Source: Komagataeibacter sp. FNDCF1 (GTDB lineage: Bacteria > Pseudomonadota > Alphaproteobacteria > Acetobacterales > Acetobacteraceae). From it: a stretch of 64,000 nucleotides of DNA. Positions 7,456 through 16,928 of the stretch are shown piece by piece. The notes beneath the pieces are model-generated. The model made no database searches. It was not told the origin of the DNA and was given only the letters and a program-made list of their open reading frames with translations. The number at the start of each line of letters is the position of its first letter. Position 1 is the first letter of the stretch. The stretch covers positions 3,247,501-3,311,500 of the forward strand of contig NZ_JAIWOT010000001.1 in NCBI RefSeq assembly GCF_021295335.1, given 5' to 3'. A program made the translations under genes and the position numbers.

Positions 7456-8862
7456 TCAGCCGGCGGGCGTGTTGGACAGCACGGCGGCACGCACCCTGTC
7501 CTCGATCACGCCCAGTTCGGCGGGCACCACGCTATAGCGCTCGGGCCGGTCGTACAGGTCGGCAAGCGAGGCGGGGAGTGCCGGTCGGATGCCGGTTGCC
7601 TGCGCCATCGCATCGGGGAATTTGGCGGGGTGCGCCGTGGCCATGGCCACCATGGGAATCCCCGGCTCGCGGAAGGTACGGCCCGCCGCGATGCCGATGG
7701 CCGTATGCGGGTCGGCCAGATAATGGCTGCGGGTGTTCAGCGTACGGATTTCCTCCGCCGTGGCGCTGTCATCCAGCGACAGGCCATGGAACAGCGCATT
7801 GGCCCTGTCCCACACGGGGGTGGAGACCTTCATCACCCCTGTCTTGCGGAAATCGGTCATGATGCGCGCGCATTCGCTGGCGTTGCGGTCCAGCAGTTCG
7901 AACAGCAGGCGCTCAAAATTTGAGGAAACCTGGATATCCATCGAGGGCGACAGGCTGGGCACCACGCCGTGGATGCTCATGTCGTTCTCGTTGAGGAAGC
8001 GTGAGAGGATATCGTTGCGGTTGGAACCCACGCACAGCGCGCGGATGGGCAGGCCCATGCGGCGCGCGACCCATGCGGCCAGCACGTTGCCGAAATTGCC
8101 CGTGGGCACGGCAAATGACACTTCCCGGTCGGGCGCGCCCAGCGCAAGGGCGGCATAGACATAATAGGGCACCTGGGCCGCGATGCGCGCCCAGTTGATG
8201 GAATTGACTGCGGACAGGTGCATGTCCGTGCGGAAGGGCGCGTCGGCGAACATCGCCTTGACCAGATCCTGGCAGTCATCGAACGTGCCCTGCACGGCCA
8301 GATTGGTCACGTTGGGTTCCAGCACCGTGGTCATCTGCCTGCGCTGTACTTCCGATGTCCGCCCCTCGGGGTGCAGGATCACGACCTGCAGGCGCTCGCG
8401 CCCCCGGCAGGCCTCGATCGCGGCCGACCCGGTATCGCCCGATGTCGCGCCCACGATGGTCACCTTCTCGTCGCGCTCGGTCAGGACATGGTCGAACAGG
8501 CGGCCAAGCAGCTGCATGGCCATGTCCTTGAAGGCGAGTGTGGGGCCATGGAACAGTTCCTGAACGAACAGCCCGTCCTCCACCTGTGTCAGCGGCACGA
8601 TGGCCGGGTGGTCGAATCGGGCATAGGCCTCGCGGCACAGCTTGAGCAGCACATCATGCGTGATCGACCCTTCGGCAAAGGGGGCGATGATGCGGGCGGC
8701 AAGCTCCGGATAAGGCAGGTCGCGCAGGGCACGCCAGTCGGCTACCGTGAGTTCGGGCCAGCTTTCCGGCAGGTACAGGCCACCGTCCTCTGCCAGCCCC
8801 GCCAGCAGAACGGACGAAAAATCGCGGACGGGGGCATTCCCCCGGGTAGAAATATAGCGCAT
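7456..8862 (-). CDS. thrC: Threonine synthase
   Basis: A 468-aa PLP enzyme of fold type II that converts O-phosphohomoserine to threonine, the last step of threonine synthesis. It starts MRYISTRGNAPVRDFSSVLL, with AEDGGLYLPE next, as in the long proteobacterial ThrC class. The PLP lysine is Lys112 in TLAFKDMAMQLLG. The phosphate-binding ATSGDTGSAAIEA segment is near residues 133-146. It is the first gene of a minus-strand operon with the M16 protease and pmbA, 72 bases ahead of the protease start. Confidence 0.97.
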   Translation of the reverse strand: MRYISTRGNAPVRDFSSVLLAGLAEDGGLYLPESWPELTVADWRALRDLPYPELAARIIAPFAEGSITHDVLLKLCREAYARFDHPAIVPLTQVEDGLFVQELFHGPTLAFKDMAMQLLGRLFDHVLTERDEKVTIVGATSGDTGSAAIEACRGRERLQVVILHPEGRTSEVQRRQMTTVLEPNVTNLAVQGTFDDCQDLVKAMFADAPFRTDMHLSAVNSINWARIAAQVPYYVYAALALGAPDREVSFAVPTGNFGNVLAAWVARRMGLPIRALCVGSNRNDILSRFLNENDMSIHGVVPSLSPSMDIQVSSNFERLLFELLDRNASECARIMTDFRKTGVMKVSTPVWDRANALFHGLSLDDSATAEEIRTLNTRSHYLADPHTAIGIAAGRTFREPGIPMVAMATAHPAKFPDAMAQATGIRPALPASLADLYDRPERYSVVPAELGVIEDRVRAAVLSNTPAG

Positions 8863-8881
8863 TGCACCATCATAATCCCAA

Positions 8882-8906
8882 CCGCCCCCCCGCGCGAAGG
8901 GGGCGG
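8882..8906. other. Inverted repeat between MRJP-family gene and thrC
   Basis: CCGCCCCC (8882-8889) pairs with GGGGGCGG (8899-8906) across a 9-base loop. It lies between the stop of the minus-strand secreted protein gene (8941) and the thrC start (8862). There is no T-run, so it is a weak terminator candidate. Confidence 0.3.
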
Positions 8907-8940
8907 ATGCGGCGCGGGCCGCAATTCCGCGCGTGGTGTG

Positions 8941-10092
8941 TCAGAATTTCGGTGGCGGCAGGCTGCCGATATTGATGCGGTAGACATGCACCGGCCACTG
9001 TATGGCGTTCACGCCCCCATTGAGCGGGGCCGTGCGGTCAAGCTGGGCGGCGGGTACGTATAGCTGCCCGTCTTTCGTGGCAAAGGAACCGCCGGGCCAG
9101 TGCAGGCGCGGGTCGGTCACGATTTTCTGGTAAACGCGATCAGGCATCAGGCGGAAGATGCTGCCGGTTGATACATCGTTGAAATACAGCGTGCCGTCCG
9201 GGCCTGCGGTAATGCCGCCCAGCGGGGGCGTCTTGTACCACAGCGTCGGGCCTTCCTCCAGTTCGATGGGGGTGACCTTGGGGTCCACCAGCAGGTCGGT
9301 ATCCAGCTTGTAGACCGGGCCACACAGCGGCTCGAAATACAGCCACTGGCCGTCGGCGCTGATGTCCATCTGGCTGATGTTGACAATGGCGGTGTGGCCT
9401 GCGGGATTGGTCGCCACCTTGCCATCCACCGTAATGGGCTGGTGGGCGGTCAGGGCCGGGGTGTGCTCCATCAGGCGGCGCTGGGTGTTGGTGTCCAGCT
9501 TCACCACGATCATCGCCGGAATTCCCGCATCGCCCACAAAGGCATGGCCACGCGCCACCCGCATTGTGGCGGCGTAGCTGCCCTGGCGCAGCATGTCGGG
9601 GTTGAGTGGCCAGGTCTGCAGTACGCGCTGTCCGTGCGTATCGAGCTTTACGATCTTGGGACCGCCTTCCAGTGGTCTGCCCGCCGGGTCGGGCTGGCCG
9701 CTATCGAGCACCCATAACGTGCCATCGGGCTGGAGCTGCATGTCGGCTGGCGCCACGAAGCGTGAGGACGGCGGGGCGGACGGGTCATTCCATGTGGCAT
9801 CGGGATAGGGCTGCGGGGCGCCATGCGCGTCCAGCACCGCAAGCGCCGGGCCGGCATTGCCCGCCCAGCGCGGCAGTTCGACCAGCAGCCGCCCGTCGGG
9901 TAGCACGGCCACCCGGTCCCATGCGCTGGTGGAGGACGAGGCGACTTCCTCAAGTGCCGCGGGCGGGTCGAGCGGGGGCGCGGGCTTGGCGGCATGGGCG
10001 GCGGGTAGCGCGCCCAGCAGGCAGGTGCCGCAGGCAAGGAGAAAGCCCGCGGGGCGCAGGCGGCGGGGGGCAGGAAGGGAGTTTGCGTACAT
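8941..10092 (-). CDS. Secreted major royal jelly / yellow-family protein
   Basis: A 383-aa protein with a clear export signal (MYANSLPAPRRLRPAGFLLACG, cleavage after about AAHAA near residue 39). The mature part carries repeated blade-like segments: WDRVAVLPDGRLLVELPRW, DMQLQPDGTLWVLDSG, KIVKLDTHGQRVLQTWPL, YFNDVSTGSIFRLMPD. This is the pattern of the major royal jelly (yellow) family of six-bladed propellers, related to SMP-30 and L-sorbosone dehydrogenase-like proteins. Substrate and activity are unknown. The open frame runs upstream to 10644 through a hairpin repeat, but ATG 10092 starts exactly at the signal peptide. It stands alone on the minus strand. Confidence 0.72.
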   Translation of the reverse strand: MYANSLPAPRRLRPAGFLLACGTCLLGALPAAHAAKPAPPLDPPAALEEVASSSTSAWDRVAVLPDGRLLVELPRWAGNAGPALAVLDAHGAPQPYPDATWNDPSAPPSSRFVAPADMQLQPDGTLWVLDSGQPDPAGRPLEGGPKIVKLDTHGQRVLQTWPLNPDMLRQGSYAATMRVARGHAFVGDAGIPAMIVVKLDTNTQRRLMEHTPALTAHQPITVDGKVATNPAGHTAIVNISQMDISADGQWLYFEPLCGPVYKLDTDLLVDPKVTPIELEEGPTLWYKTPPLGGITAGPDGTLYFNDVSTGSIFRLMPDRVYQKIVTDPRLHWPGGSFATKDGQLYVPAAQLDRTAPLNGGVNAIQWPVHVYRINIGSLPPPKF

Positions 10093-10280
10093 CGCACGGT
10101 ATCTCGTCACGAACCGGTGCGAATGGCAAGGGGATGATACGGCATGCCGGCCCTGCCGCCTGCTCGGGACCGCTCTGGTCAATCGTGCCGGGACGTTCAG
10201 GGGCTGTGTGGAGGGGTGACCCGATAATATACTGAAATCATGAAAGTTTCTGGCGAATCTTTTCTCGGCAGGCTTCGGAA

Positions 10281-10310
10281 GATGCCGCCTTTTCTGAAAA
10301 AGGCGGCATC
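10281..10310. repeat. Intergenic hairpin repeat, copy B
   Basis: A perfect 13-bp stem (GATGCCGCCTTTT with AAAAGGCGGCATC) around a CTGA-type loop. It lies in the 290-base gap between the royal-jelly-family gene and the M32 peptidase. The right flank (CTTTTGTTA) is shared, inverted, with copy C at 36063. Apart from this repeat I see nothing gene-like in 10093-10382. Confidence 0.75.
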
Positions 10311-10382
10311 CGGAGCTTTTGTTATCCTTTACCGGCAGGCTGTATTCGGGAAAACAGGGCGGCACCTGGATAGGGATATGTT

Positions 10383-11903
10383 CTAGACCTGCGCGCAGTA
10401 ACGCTGGCGCAGGTGGCGCAGGTATGGCCCCGTATTGGGCACCGCCCCCGTGGCGTCGCGCACGATCTCGACCGTGCTGGCCCCGCTGCCACGGGCGTGG
10501 ATGTGCGGGCGCAGCCAGTCCAGTAGCGGTGTGAAATCGCCATTGCCGATGGCGGGCATGATGCCCGGATTGTCCCGCTCGGCGGCCGCGCGCAGCTGTG
10601 CCGCAATGATGGCGCCGAGCGTGTAGGTGGGGAAATACCCCCATGACCCCGATGGCCAGTGAATATCCTGCAGGCAGCCTAGCCGGTCCTCGGGCACTCT
10701 GAGGCCCAGCAGGTCATGGATGCGGGCGTTGAAGGCTTCCGGCAGGTCGGCCAGCTTCATCTTTCCCGCGATCAGCGCGGTTTCCATCTCGTAGCGGACA
10801 AGAATATGGGCGGGATAGGTGACTTCATCCGCATCCACACGGATAAAGCCGGGCTGCACGCGGGTTACGAGCCGGTGCAGGTTTTCCGGTGTCCAGGCCA
10901 CGTCCGTCGCATTGCCGCCAAAGGCCGCGCGCAGGCGGGGTGCCATCCACTCCATGAAGGGGCGCGAGCGGCAGAGCTGCATTTCCATCAGCGGGGACTG
11001 GCTTTCATGCAGGCTCATGCCGCGTGCCTCGCCCACCGGCTGGGCGCGCCATGCGCCGGGCAGCCCCTGTTCATACAGCGCATGCCCGGTTTCATGCACC
11101 ACGCCCATCAGTGCGTTGATGCAGTCATCCCGTTCATAGCGGGTGGTGATGCGCACATCATCCTCCGCCCCGCCACAGAAGGGATGCAGGCTGACATCCA
11201 GCCGCCCGCGCGCCATGTCGAAGCCAAGGGCGCGCATGGTGTCACGCCCCAGCCTTTCCTGCGCGGGCACTTCAAACGGGCCGGGCAGCGGCAGGGGGGC
11301 GGGCCGGTTTTTCTGGTGCTCCAGCGCGGTTGCGATCAGGTCGGGCAGTTCGCTGGACAGTTCGGCGAAGACCGGGTCGATATCGGCCTGCCTCGTGCCC
11401 GGATCATACTGGTCCAGCAGGGCGTCATAGGGGGAAAGGCCAAGGGCATCGGCCTTGGCCGCGGCAATCTCACGCGTGCGGGACAGCACGGTCTGCAGTT
11501 CGGGCAGCAGGGATGCGAAATCGCTGTTCTGGCGCGCGGTGCGCCAGGCCATCTCGCAGCGCGAGGCGGCGCGTGAGGCTGCTTCCACCAGGTCGGACGG
11601 GACGGCGGCGGCATGGGCATGCTGGCGACGCATCTCACGCAGGTTGGCATGCGCCATGGCGTCATCAGGCGGTTCCGCGCGGGCCAGCAGGTCAGGCATG
11701 TCGGATGCGGTCATGAGTTCGTGCGAAAGCACGGCCAGGGCTGCAATGCTCTCGGCCCGGCTGTCGCCTGCGCCGGTGGGCATCATGGTGTCCTTGTCCC
11801 ACCCCAGGATACCGAGTGCGTTGCGGATATGCCCCATGCGGGCAAAACGTCGCCGCAATGTTTCATAAGCCTGCTGGCTGGCGGTGCCGGACTGGATGTT
11901 CAT
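10383..11903 (-). CDS. M32-family metallocarboxypeptidase (Taq type)
   Basis: A 506-aa zinc carboxypeptidase that removes C-terminal residues from peptides in the cytoplasm. The zinc motif HETGHALYEQGLP starts near residue 269, followed by the family-defining GMSLHESQSPLMEMQLCRSRPF. The N-terminal ILGWDKDTMMPTGAGDSRAESIAAL and the C-terminal WPSGSWGYFPTYTLGAIIAAQL are also characteristic. The length matches the family (about 500 aa). It is monocistronic, divergent from the TPR protein gene across about 90 bases. Confidence 0.95.
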   Translation of the reverse strand: MNIQSGTASQQAYETLRRRFARMGHIRNALGILGWDKDTMMPTGAGDSRAESIAALAVLSHELMTASDMPDLLARAEPPDDAMAHANLREMRRQHAHAAAVPSDLVEAASRAASRCEMAWRTARQNSDFASLLPELQTVLSRTREIAAAKADALGLSPYDALLDQYDPGTRQADIDPVFAELSSELPDLIATALEHQKNRPAPLPLPGPFEVPAQERLGRDTMRALGFDMARGRLDVSLHPFCGGAEDDVRITTRYERDDCINALMGVVHETGHALYEQGLPGAWRAQPVGEARGMSLHESQSPLMEMQLCRSRPFMEWMAPRLRAAFGGNATDVAWTPENLHRLVTRVQPGFIRVDADEVTYPAHILVRYEMETALIAGKMKLADLPEAFNARIHDLLGLRVPEDRLGCLQDIHWPSGSWGYFPTYTLGAIIAAQLRAAAERDNPGIMPAIGNGDFTPLLDWLRPHIHARGSGASTVEIVRDATGAVPNTGPYLRHLRQRYCAQV

Positions 11904-11996
11904 GCAGGGTCCTGACTGAAATTCTTAACAATCCATCGCGTATGATGGCGGGCAAGTGTGCGGGAGCACGCCGCGCCATGCAAGGGAGGCCACGCG

Positions 11997-13949
11997 ATGA
12001 ATGCCGGATGTGACAGGCAGCAGGGGATGGCGCGGGAACTGGCGCAGGGATACGCCGCCCTGCGCGCGGATGACGTGGCAGGGGCGCATGCCCGTTTCAC
12101 CGCCCTGCGGGTCACATCCCCGGATGATCCCGATGTACTGCACGCTCTGGCCTGCGCGGCGCTGGCGGCGGGGCGGGCGGATCATGCCATAGCCTTTGCG
12201 GGCCGCGCGCTGCGGGTTGCCCCGCATGGCCCGTTCCATGAAGTACTGGCCCGCGCCCTGCTGGTGCAGGGGCATGCTGATGCCGCGCGCGCCGCGATCC
12301 GGCTGGCCTGCCTGCGCCAGCCTGACGATGCGAGCCTGCATCTGGCCCGTGCGGAGATCATGGAAGCCGCGGGCGCTGTGGCGGAGGCGGCGCAGGCATT
12401 CGGGCAAGCCGTGCGCCTGTCGGGCATGAACGCCGGACACGCGCGCGTGCTGCATGCCCGCTTCCTGTGGCGGCGCGGGCGGCGGGTGGCCGCGATTGCG
12501 CAGATGCGCCATGTGGTGGCGCACATGCCGCATGATGCTTCCATCATTCATGAACTGGTCGAAATGCTGCTGGCGCAGGATGACAGGAAAGGGGCGGAGG
12601 CGGTGCTGCGCGCGGGACTGGCGCATGACCCGGCGGATGCCCGCGCCCTGTCGGTTCTGGGCACGCTTCTCTTTGCGCGCGGGCAGATGCAGGCCGCTGC
12701 CGACATGCTGGCGCGCGCCGTGGCGCAGGCCCCCGATGCGGAAAGCTGCAACAACCTTGGTCTGGCCCGCATGGCGCTGGGTGACATGGCGGGGGCGGAC
12801 GCCGCCCTGCGTCAGGCCATGCGGTCTGCCCCCGATGATGCGCGCATTGCCCTCAACCACGCGACCGGCCTGTTTGAGGGGGGAGCGGTCATCAAGGCCT
12901 GCGCCCGCTATGAAGCGATACTGGCGCGCAGTCCCGCACCGGATGACGAGACACGTGCCCGTGCGCGTTTCAACCTGGGCGTGGGCCTGCTGGCACGGGG
13001 GCAGATGGCGCGTGGATGGGCGCTGTGGGAATCCCGGCTTGCCTTCCTGCCGCCCCATGCCGCGATAGCCCGCCTGCCGCAATGGCGCGGACAGGCCCTG
13101 CCCTTGGGGCGCAGGTTGCTGGTGCATATGGGGCAGGGGCTGGGGGACTGTGTGCATTTCCTGCGCTATGTGCGGCCCGCGGCGCGCAGGGTGCCGATCG
13201 TGCTGCAGGTGCCCGCCGCAATGGGCAGGCTGGCCGCCACGCTGGATGACGGGGGCGGATACGCGATAGAAATTATCACACATGATGGATATGAAGATCC
13301 GGATATCGTGGCGCAATGTGATCTGTTCAGCCTGCCCCATCTCCTGCACATGCATGGCGTGCCTGCCTTCGCGCCCTATCTGGGTGAAACATCATGGCGG
13401 CGGCACATGAGGCGGGAGGGGCCGCTACGTGTGGGGCTGTGCCACGAAGGGAACGCGGCTTATCGCTTTGATGCGCGCCGTTCGGCCAGCGTGGCGGATA
13501 TCGCCCCGCTGGGGCAGGTGGAGGGTGTCGAGTTCATATCCATGCGCCCGCGCGGGGCGGATACACGGGTGGTGCCGTTTGTCAGGCACGAACTGCCACC
13601 GGGTGCCGACCTGCTGGATACCGCGCGGCTTGTCACGACACTGGATCTGGTCATCAGTGTGGATACGCTTGCGGCCCATCTGGCAGGTGCCATGGGCTGT
13701 CCGGTCTGGCTGCTCAGCCGTTTTGGGGGGGACTGGCGCTGGTCGGCGGCATTTGATGCGCCACATGCCGGTGCCATGCCGATAGCGGGCGCGGACGGGC
13801 CACCATGCCACGCGCCGGCCAGCCAGTGGTATCCCACGCTGCGGCAGTTCCGGCAGGAACGGCCCATGCCACCCGCGCGGGCGTGGGGTCAGGTGGTCGG
13901 GCGGCTATGCGCGGCCCTGCGGGCAGGACAGGCCACCGGCAGGGCCTGA
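11997..13949 (+). CDS. TPR-repeat protein with glycosyltransferase-like (GT9/GT41-type) C-terminal domain
   Basis: About 650 aa. The first 350 or so residues are tandem helical repeats with the TPR spacing of small and Ala residues (for example DPDVLHALACAALAAGRADHAIAFAGRAL, and DARALSVLGTLLFARGQMQAAADMLARAV). The C-terminal 260 residues look like a heptosyltransferase or O-GlcNAc-transferase-like fold, with GQGLGDCVHFLRYVRPAARRVPIVLQ, VGLCHEGNAAYRFDARRS, and TTLDLVISVDTLAAHLAGAMGCPVWLL. Proteins of this make-up occur across alphaproteobacteria as presumed protein or surface glycosyltransferases; the acceptor is unknown. ATG 11997 is chosen because AAGGGAGG precedes it by about 8 bases; an in-frame ATG at 11958 has no ribosome site. 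The stop lies 4 bases from the convergent glnD stop. Confidence 0.75.
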   Translation: MNAGCDRQQGMARELAQGYAALRADDVAGAHARFTALRVTSPDDPDVLHALACAALAAGRADHAIAFAGRALRVAPHGPFHEVLARALLVQGHADAARAAIRLACLRQPDDASLHLARAEIMEAAGAVAEAAQAFGQAVRLSGMNAGHARVLHARFLWRRGRRVAAIAQMRHVVAHMPHDASIIHELVEMLLAQDDRKGAEAVLRAGLAHDPADARALSVLGTLLFARGQMQAAADMLARAVAQAPDAESCNNLGLARMALGDMAGADAALRQAMRSAPDDARIALNHATGLFEGGAVIKACARYEAILARSPAPDDETRARARFNLGVGLLARGQMARGWALWESRLAFLPPHAAIARLPQWRGQALPLGRRLLVHMGQGLGDCVHFLRYVRPAARRVPIVLQVPAAMGRLAATLDDGGGYAIEIITHDGYEDPDIVAQCDLFSLPHLLHMHGVPAFAPYLGETSWRRHMRREGPLRVGLCHEGNAAYRFDARRSASVADIAPLGQVEGVEFISMRPRGADTRVVPFVRHELPPGADLLDTARLVTTLDLVISVDTLAAHLAGAMGCPVWLLSRFGGDWRWSAAFDAPHAGAMPIAGADGPPCHAPASQWYPTLRQFRQERPMPPARAWGQVVGRLCAALRAGQATGRA

Positions 13950-13953
13950 TTGC

Positions 13954-16851
13954 TCAGATGGTGATGGATTCCAGTTCGGAAGCACGGCGCTGCGCCGCCG
14001 CTTCCGCTTCCTGCAGGCCGGCGAGCAGGGTGGCGCGCACGCGGTCCAGCCGCTCCCTGTCCGTGATCTTGAGGCCGAACAGGTCCTTTACATAAAAGAC
14101 GTCAACCGCCCGCACGCCATAGGTGGTGATGTGGGCGGAAGCAATCTGCAGTTTCTGCTCGCTCAGCGCCGCCGTGACGTCATGCAGCAGGCCGGGACGG
14201 TCGCGGCCGTTTATTTCCACCACGGTGCAGTTGTTCGAAGCCCGGTTGTCAATTACCACGCGGGGCGGCACGTGGATGGCCCGCATGCGTCGCCCGCTCA
14301 GCCGGCTGCCACACTGGGCAATCTCGCGGTTGATGTTGATGTGGCCGGTCAGCGCCTGCTCGATCAGCAGGGACAGGCGGCCAAGCTGCTGCGGTTCCTC
14401 GAACGCGGCGCCGCCCGCATCCTGTATCCACAGCGTATCAAGTGCCATGCCGTTGGTCATGGTGTGGATGCGCGCATCCACGATGGAGGCCCCGGCAATG
14501 GCCACCGCCCCCGCGATCTTGGAAAACAGGCCCGGATGGTCGGCGGCATAGATCGTGACTTCCGTCACCCCGCGCGCGGGCAGGGGCTGGGTCTCGACCG
14601 TAAGGGGGGCGTGCAGCCGTTCGGATTCGCCAATCAGCAGGGCATGACGGGCATGGGTGTCGTGATCAAAGGACAGCCAGTAACTGCCATAGCCCAGTGC
14701 CATGAAGTGCTGGACATCGGCCTCCTTCATGCCGTCCTCCACCAGCCACTGGGCTGTGGCGGTCTTGGCGCGCTCCACGCGCACGTCGCGCTCGGTCGTG
14801 GCAAGGCTGCCTTCCAGCACCTCGGCCACGCGCATGTACAGTTCGTTGAGCAGCGTCGCCTTCCACGCATTCCACACGCGCGGCCCCACCGCGCGCATGT
14901 CCACGATGGTCAGCAGCAGCAGCAGGCGCAGGCGCTCTGGCGACTGGATGATGTCGGCCAGGTCAAGGATGGTCTTGGGGTCGTCAATGTCGCGCTGGAA
15001 AGCGGTGTGGCTGAGCAGCAGGTGATGCAGCACCAGCCATGAAACCGTTTCCGTCTCCTCGCTGTCCATGCCCAGTTCGGGGCAGACATACAGCGCGATC
15101 TGCGAGCCGATTTCCGAATGGTCACCACCCCGGCCCTTGGCAATGTCATGCAGCATGACCGCCACGTACAGCGCGCGGCGTGAATGCAGGTTGCGCGCCA
15201 GGTCGTAGGCGATGGGGATCTCGTCGGCCATATGGCCATGTTCCACCCGGCCCAGTATGCGCAGCGCGTCGATGATGTGCTCATCCACCGTGAACACATG
15301 ATACGTGTCGAACTGCATCTGCCCCACGACGCGTGACCAGTCGGGCAGCAGGCGGCCCATCAGCCCGGTTTCATTGAGGATGTGCAGCCAGTAGGCGTTG
15401 CCCTTGCGCCGGCCCTCATCCATCAGGTGGAAGCTGGGGGAGGCATCGGGGGCATCCGCCGCATCCCCCGTGCGTGGCGTGCGGGCCTGGCGTTCGGGCG
15501 GGTCGCCACACATCAGATCAAGGAAGATGCGTGCGGTTTCCGGGTCGCCGCGCAGGCTGGCGGCCCTGCGCTCCCAGCGGATCAGCTGGTGCATGGCCAT
15601 GGGGTGGATGGGCAGCTTGCGCTTCTTGGCCCAGTCCAGCAGGCGCATCATCTGGATGGGTTCATCTTCGAACGAGGTGCCGCGCTGGGGCAGGATGCGG
15701 CCATCCAGCACGGTAAAGCCCGCGTCACGCATCTGGCTGTCGGCTTCCGGCGCATTGGCAACCGGCCCGAGCGCCTGGCGCAGCACGGCGGGTTCCAGCA
15801 CCAGTGTCAGGCGCATGACCTCCCGCACGGTCAGGAAGTAATGGCGCATGAAGCGTTCCACGCCCACCTGCCTGCCGTGGCGGGTATAGCCCATGCGCCC
15901 CCCGACCACCGGCTGCACGTCGAAGGTCAGGCGCTCTTCCGCCCGGCCCGACACGTAATGCAGATGAAAGCGCACCCGCCACAGGAAATCCCATGCCCGT
16001 CGCGCGCGTTTGGCTTCGGGTTCGGTCAGCAGGCCGAGTTCACTGAAGCCGGGGGCCAGCAGGTCGGACACATGCCGGGTGCCGAAGGTGTAGCGGCACA
16101 TCCAGTACAGCGTCTGCAGGTCACGCAGGCCACCGCGACCTTCCTTCACGTTGGGTTCGACCAGATACGGGCTGTCACCAAAGCGCTGGTGGCGGGCCGC
16201 GCGTTCCCTGCGCTTGTCGCTTATGAAGCGGTCGGCCCCCGCACGCACGCAGGCCACGATGTAGCGGGCCTGGAACATCTCGAAAAGCGACTCGCTGCCC
16301 GTCAGGATTCGGGCATCGAGCAGCGTCGTGCGCACCGTGGTGTCGGCTTCCGCCTCGGCAATGCATTCGTTGATGGTGCGGGTCGCGTGCCCGACCTTCA
16401 GCCCCAGGTCCCACAGGAAATACAGGATGTATTCCACGCAGGCGCGGATGCTTTCCGCCTCCGCATCGGGGGTGAGGAACAGCAGGTCGATATCGCTGAA
16501 GGGGGCCAGCAGCCCACGCCCGTACCCGCCGGTGGCCGCAATGGCGAAGGGGGCCTCGGGCTGCGAGTCGATGCCCGTCTGACGCATGGCGAAGGCGGCC
16601 AGAACGCGGATCATCCCGTCCGTATAGGCAGCCAGCAGCTTGCCCGCTTCCGCCCCGCCCAGTTCGTGGCGTTCGAATGCCTCACGCACATGGGCCTGGT
16701 AGCGCGACAGGTGGCGGCGGACCAGACCGATGGCGTCCTCACGCAGTACCGCAGGCCCGTCTCCCCCGTCCCCGGTGGGAAGGAGGGCTGCATGAAGGGC
16801 GTCTGTCATCGCCTCGACAGGGGAGGCGGGGGAGGGTGCTGCGTTGGACAT
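13954..16851 (-). CDS. glnD: Bifunctional PII uridylyltransferase / uridylyl-removing enzyme
   Basis: A 965-aa nitrogen sensor that adds UMP to PII proteins when glutamine is low and removes it when glutamine is high. Domains in order: nucleotidyltransferase with GGYGRGLLAPFSDIDLLFL near 118-136, the GlnD-specific helical region (NVKEGRGGLRDLQTLYW), the HD hydrolase domain with MLHDIAKGRGGDHSEIG near 562-578, and two ACT domains near 768-850 and 878-960 (VTIYAADHPGLFSKIAGAVA; VEINGRDRPGLLHDVTAAL). The length is slightly above the usual 890-950. The start may be 16851 or ATG 16809, which has GAGG just upstream. It follows mutS on the minus strand. Confidence 0.96.
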   Translation of the reverse strand: MSNAAPSPASPVEAMTDALHAALLPTGDGGDGPAVLREDAIGLVRRHLSRYQAHVREAFERHELGGAEAGKLLAAYTDGMIRVLAAFAMRQTGIDSQPEAPFAIAATGGYGRGLLAPFSDIDLLFLTPDAEAESIRACVEYILYFLWDLGLKVGHATRTINECIAEAEADTTVRTTLLDARILTGSESLFEMFQARYIVACVRAGADRFISDKRRERAARHQRFGDSPYLVEPNVKEGRGGLRDLQTLYWMCRYTFGTRHVSDLLAPGFSELGLLTEPEAKRARRAWDFLWRVRFHLHYVSGRAEERLTFDVQPVVGGRMGYTRHGRQVGVERFMRHYFLTVREVMRLTLVLEPAVLRQALGPVANAPEADSQMRDAGFTVLDGRILPQRGTSFEDEPIQMMRLLDWAKKRKLPIHPMAMHQLIRWERRAASLRGDPETARIFLDLMCGDPPERQARTPRTGDAADAPDASPSFHLMDEGRRKGNAYWLHILNETGLMGRLLPDWSRVVGQMQFDTYHVFTVDEHIIDALRILGRVEHGHMADEIPIAYDLARNLHSRRALYVAVMLHDIAKGRGGDHSEIGSQIALYVCPELGMDSEETETVSWLVLHHLLLSHTAFQRDIDDPKTILDLADIIQSPERLRLLLLLTIVDMRAVGPRVWNAWKATLLNELYMRVAEVLEGSLATTERDVRVERAKTATAQWLVEDGMKEADVQHFMALGYGSYWLSFDHDTHARHALLIGESERLHAPLTVETQPLPARGVTEVTIYAADHPGLFSKIAGAVAIAGASIVDARIHTMTNGMALDTLWIQDAGGAAFEEPQQLGRLSLLIEQALTGHININREIAQCGSRLSGRRMRAIHVPPRVVIDNRASNNCTVVEINGRDRPGLLHDVTAALSEQKLQIASAHITTYGVRAVDVFYVKDLFGLKITDRERLDRVRATLLAGLQEAEAAAQRRASELESITI

Positions 16852-16928
16852 GTGGCCAGATGGCGTCCTGTAGGTGGCAAGGGGATGGCGAGTGTGCAGC
16901 CCTTCATGGGTTCAGGTCCAGAGCCGTG

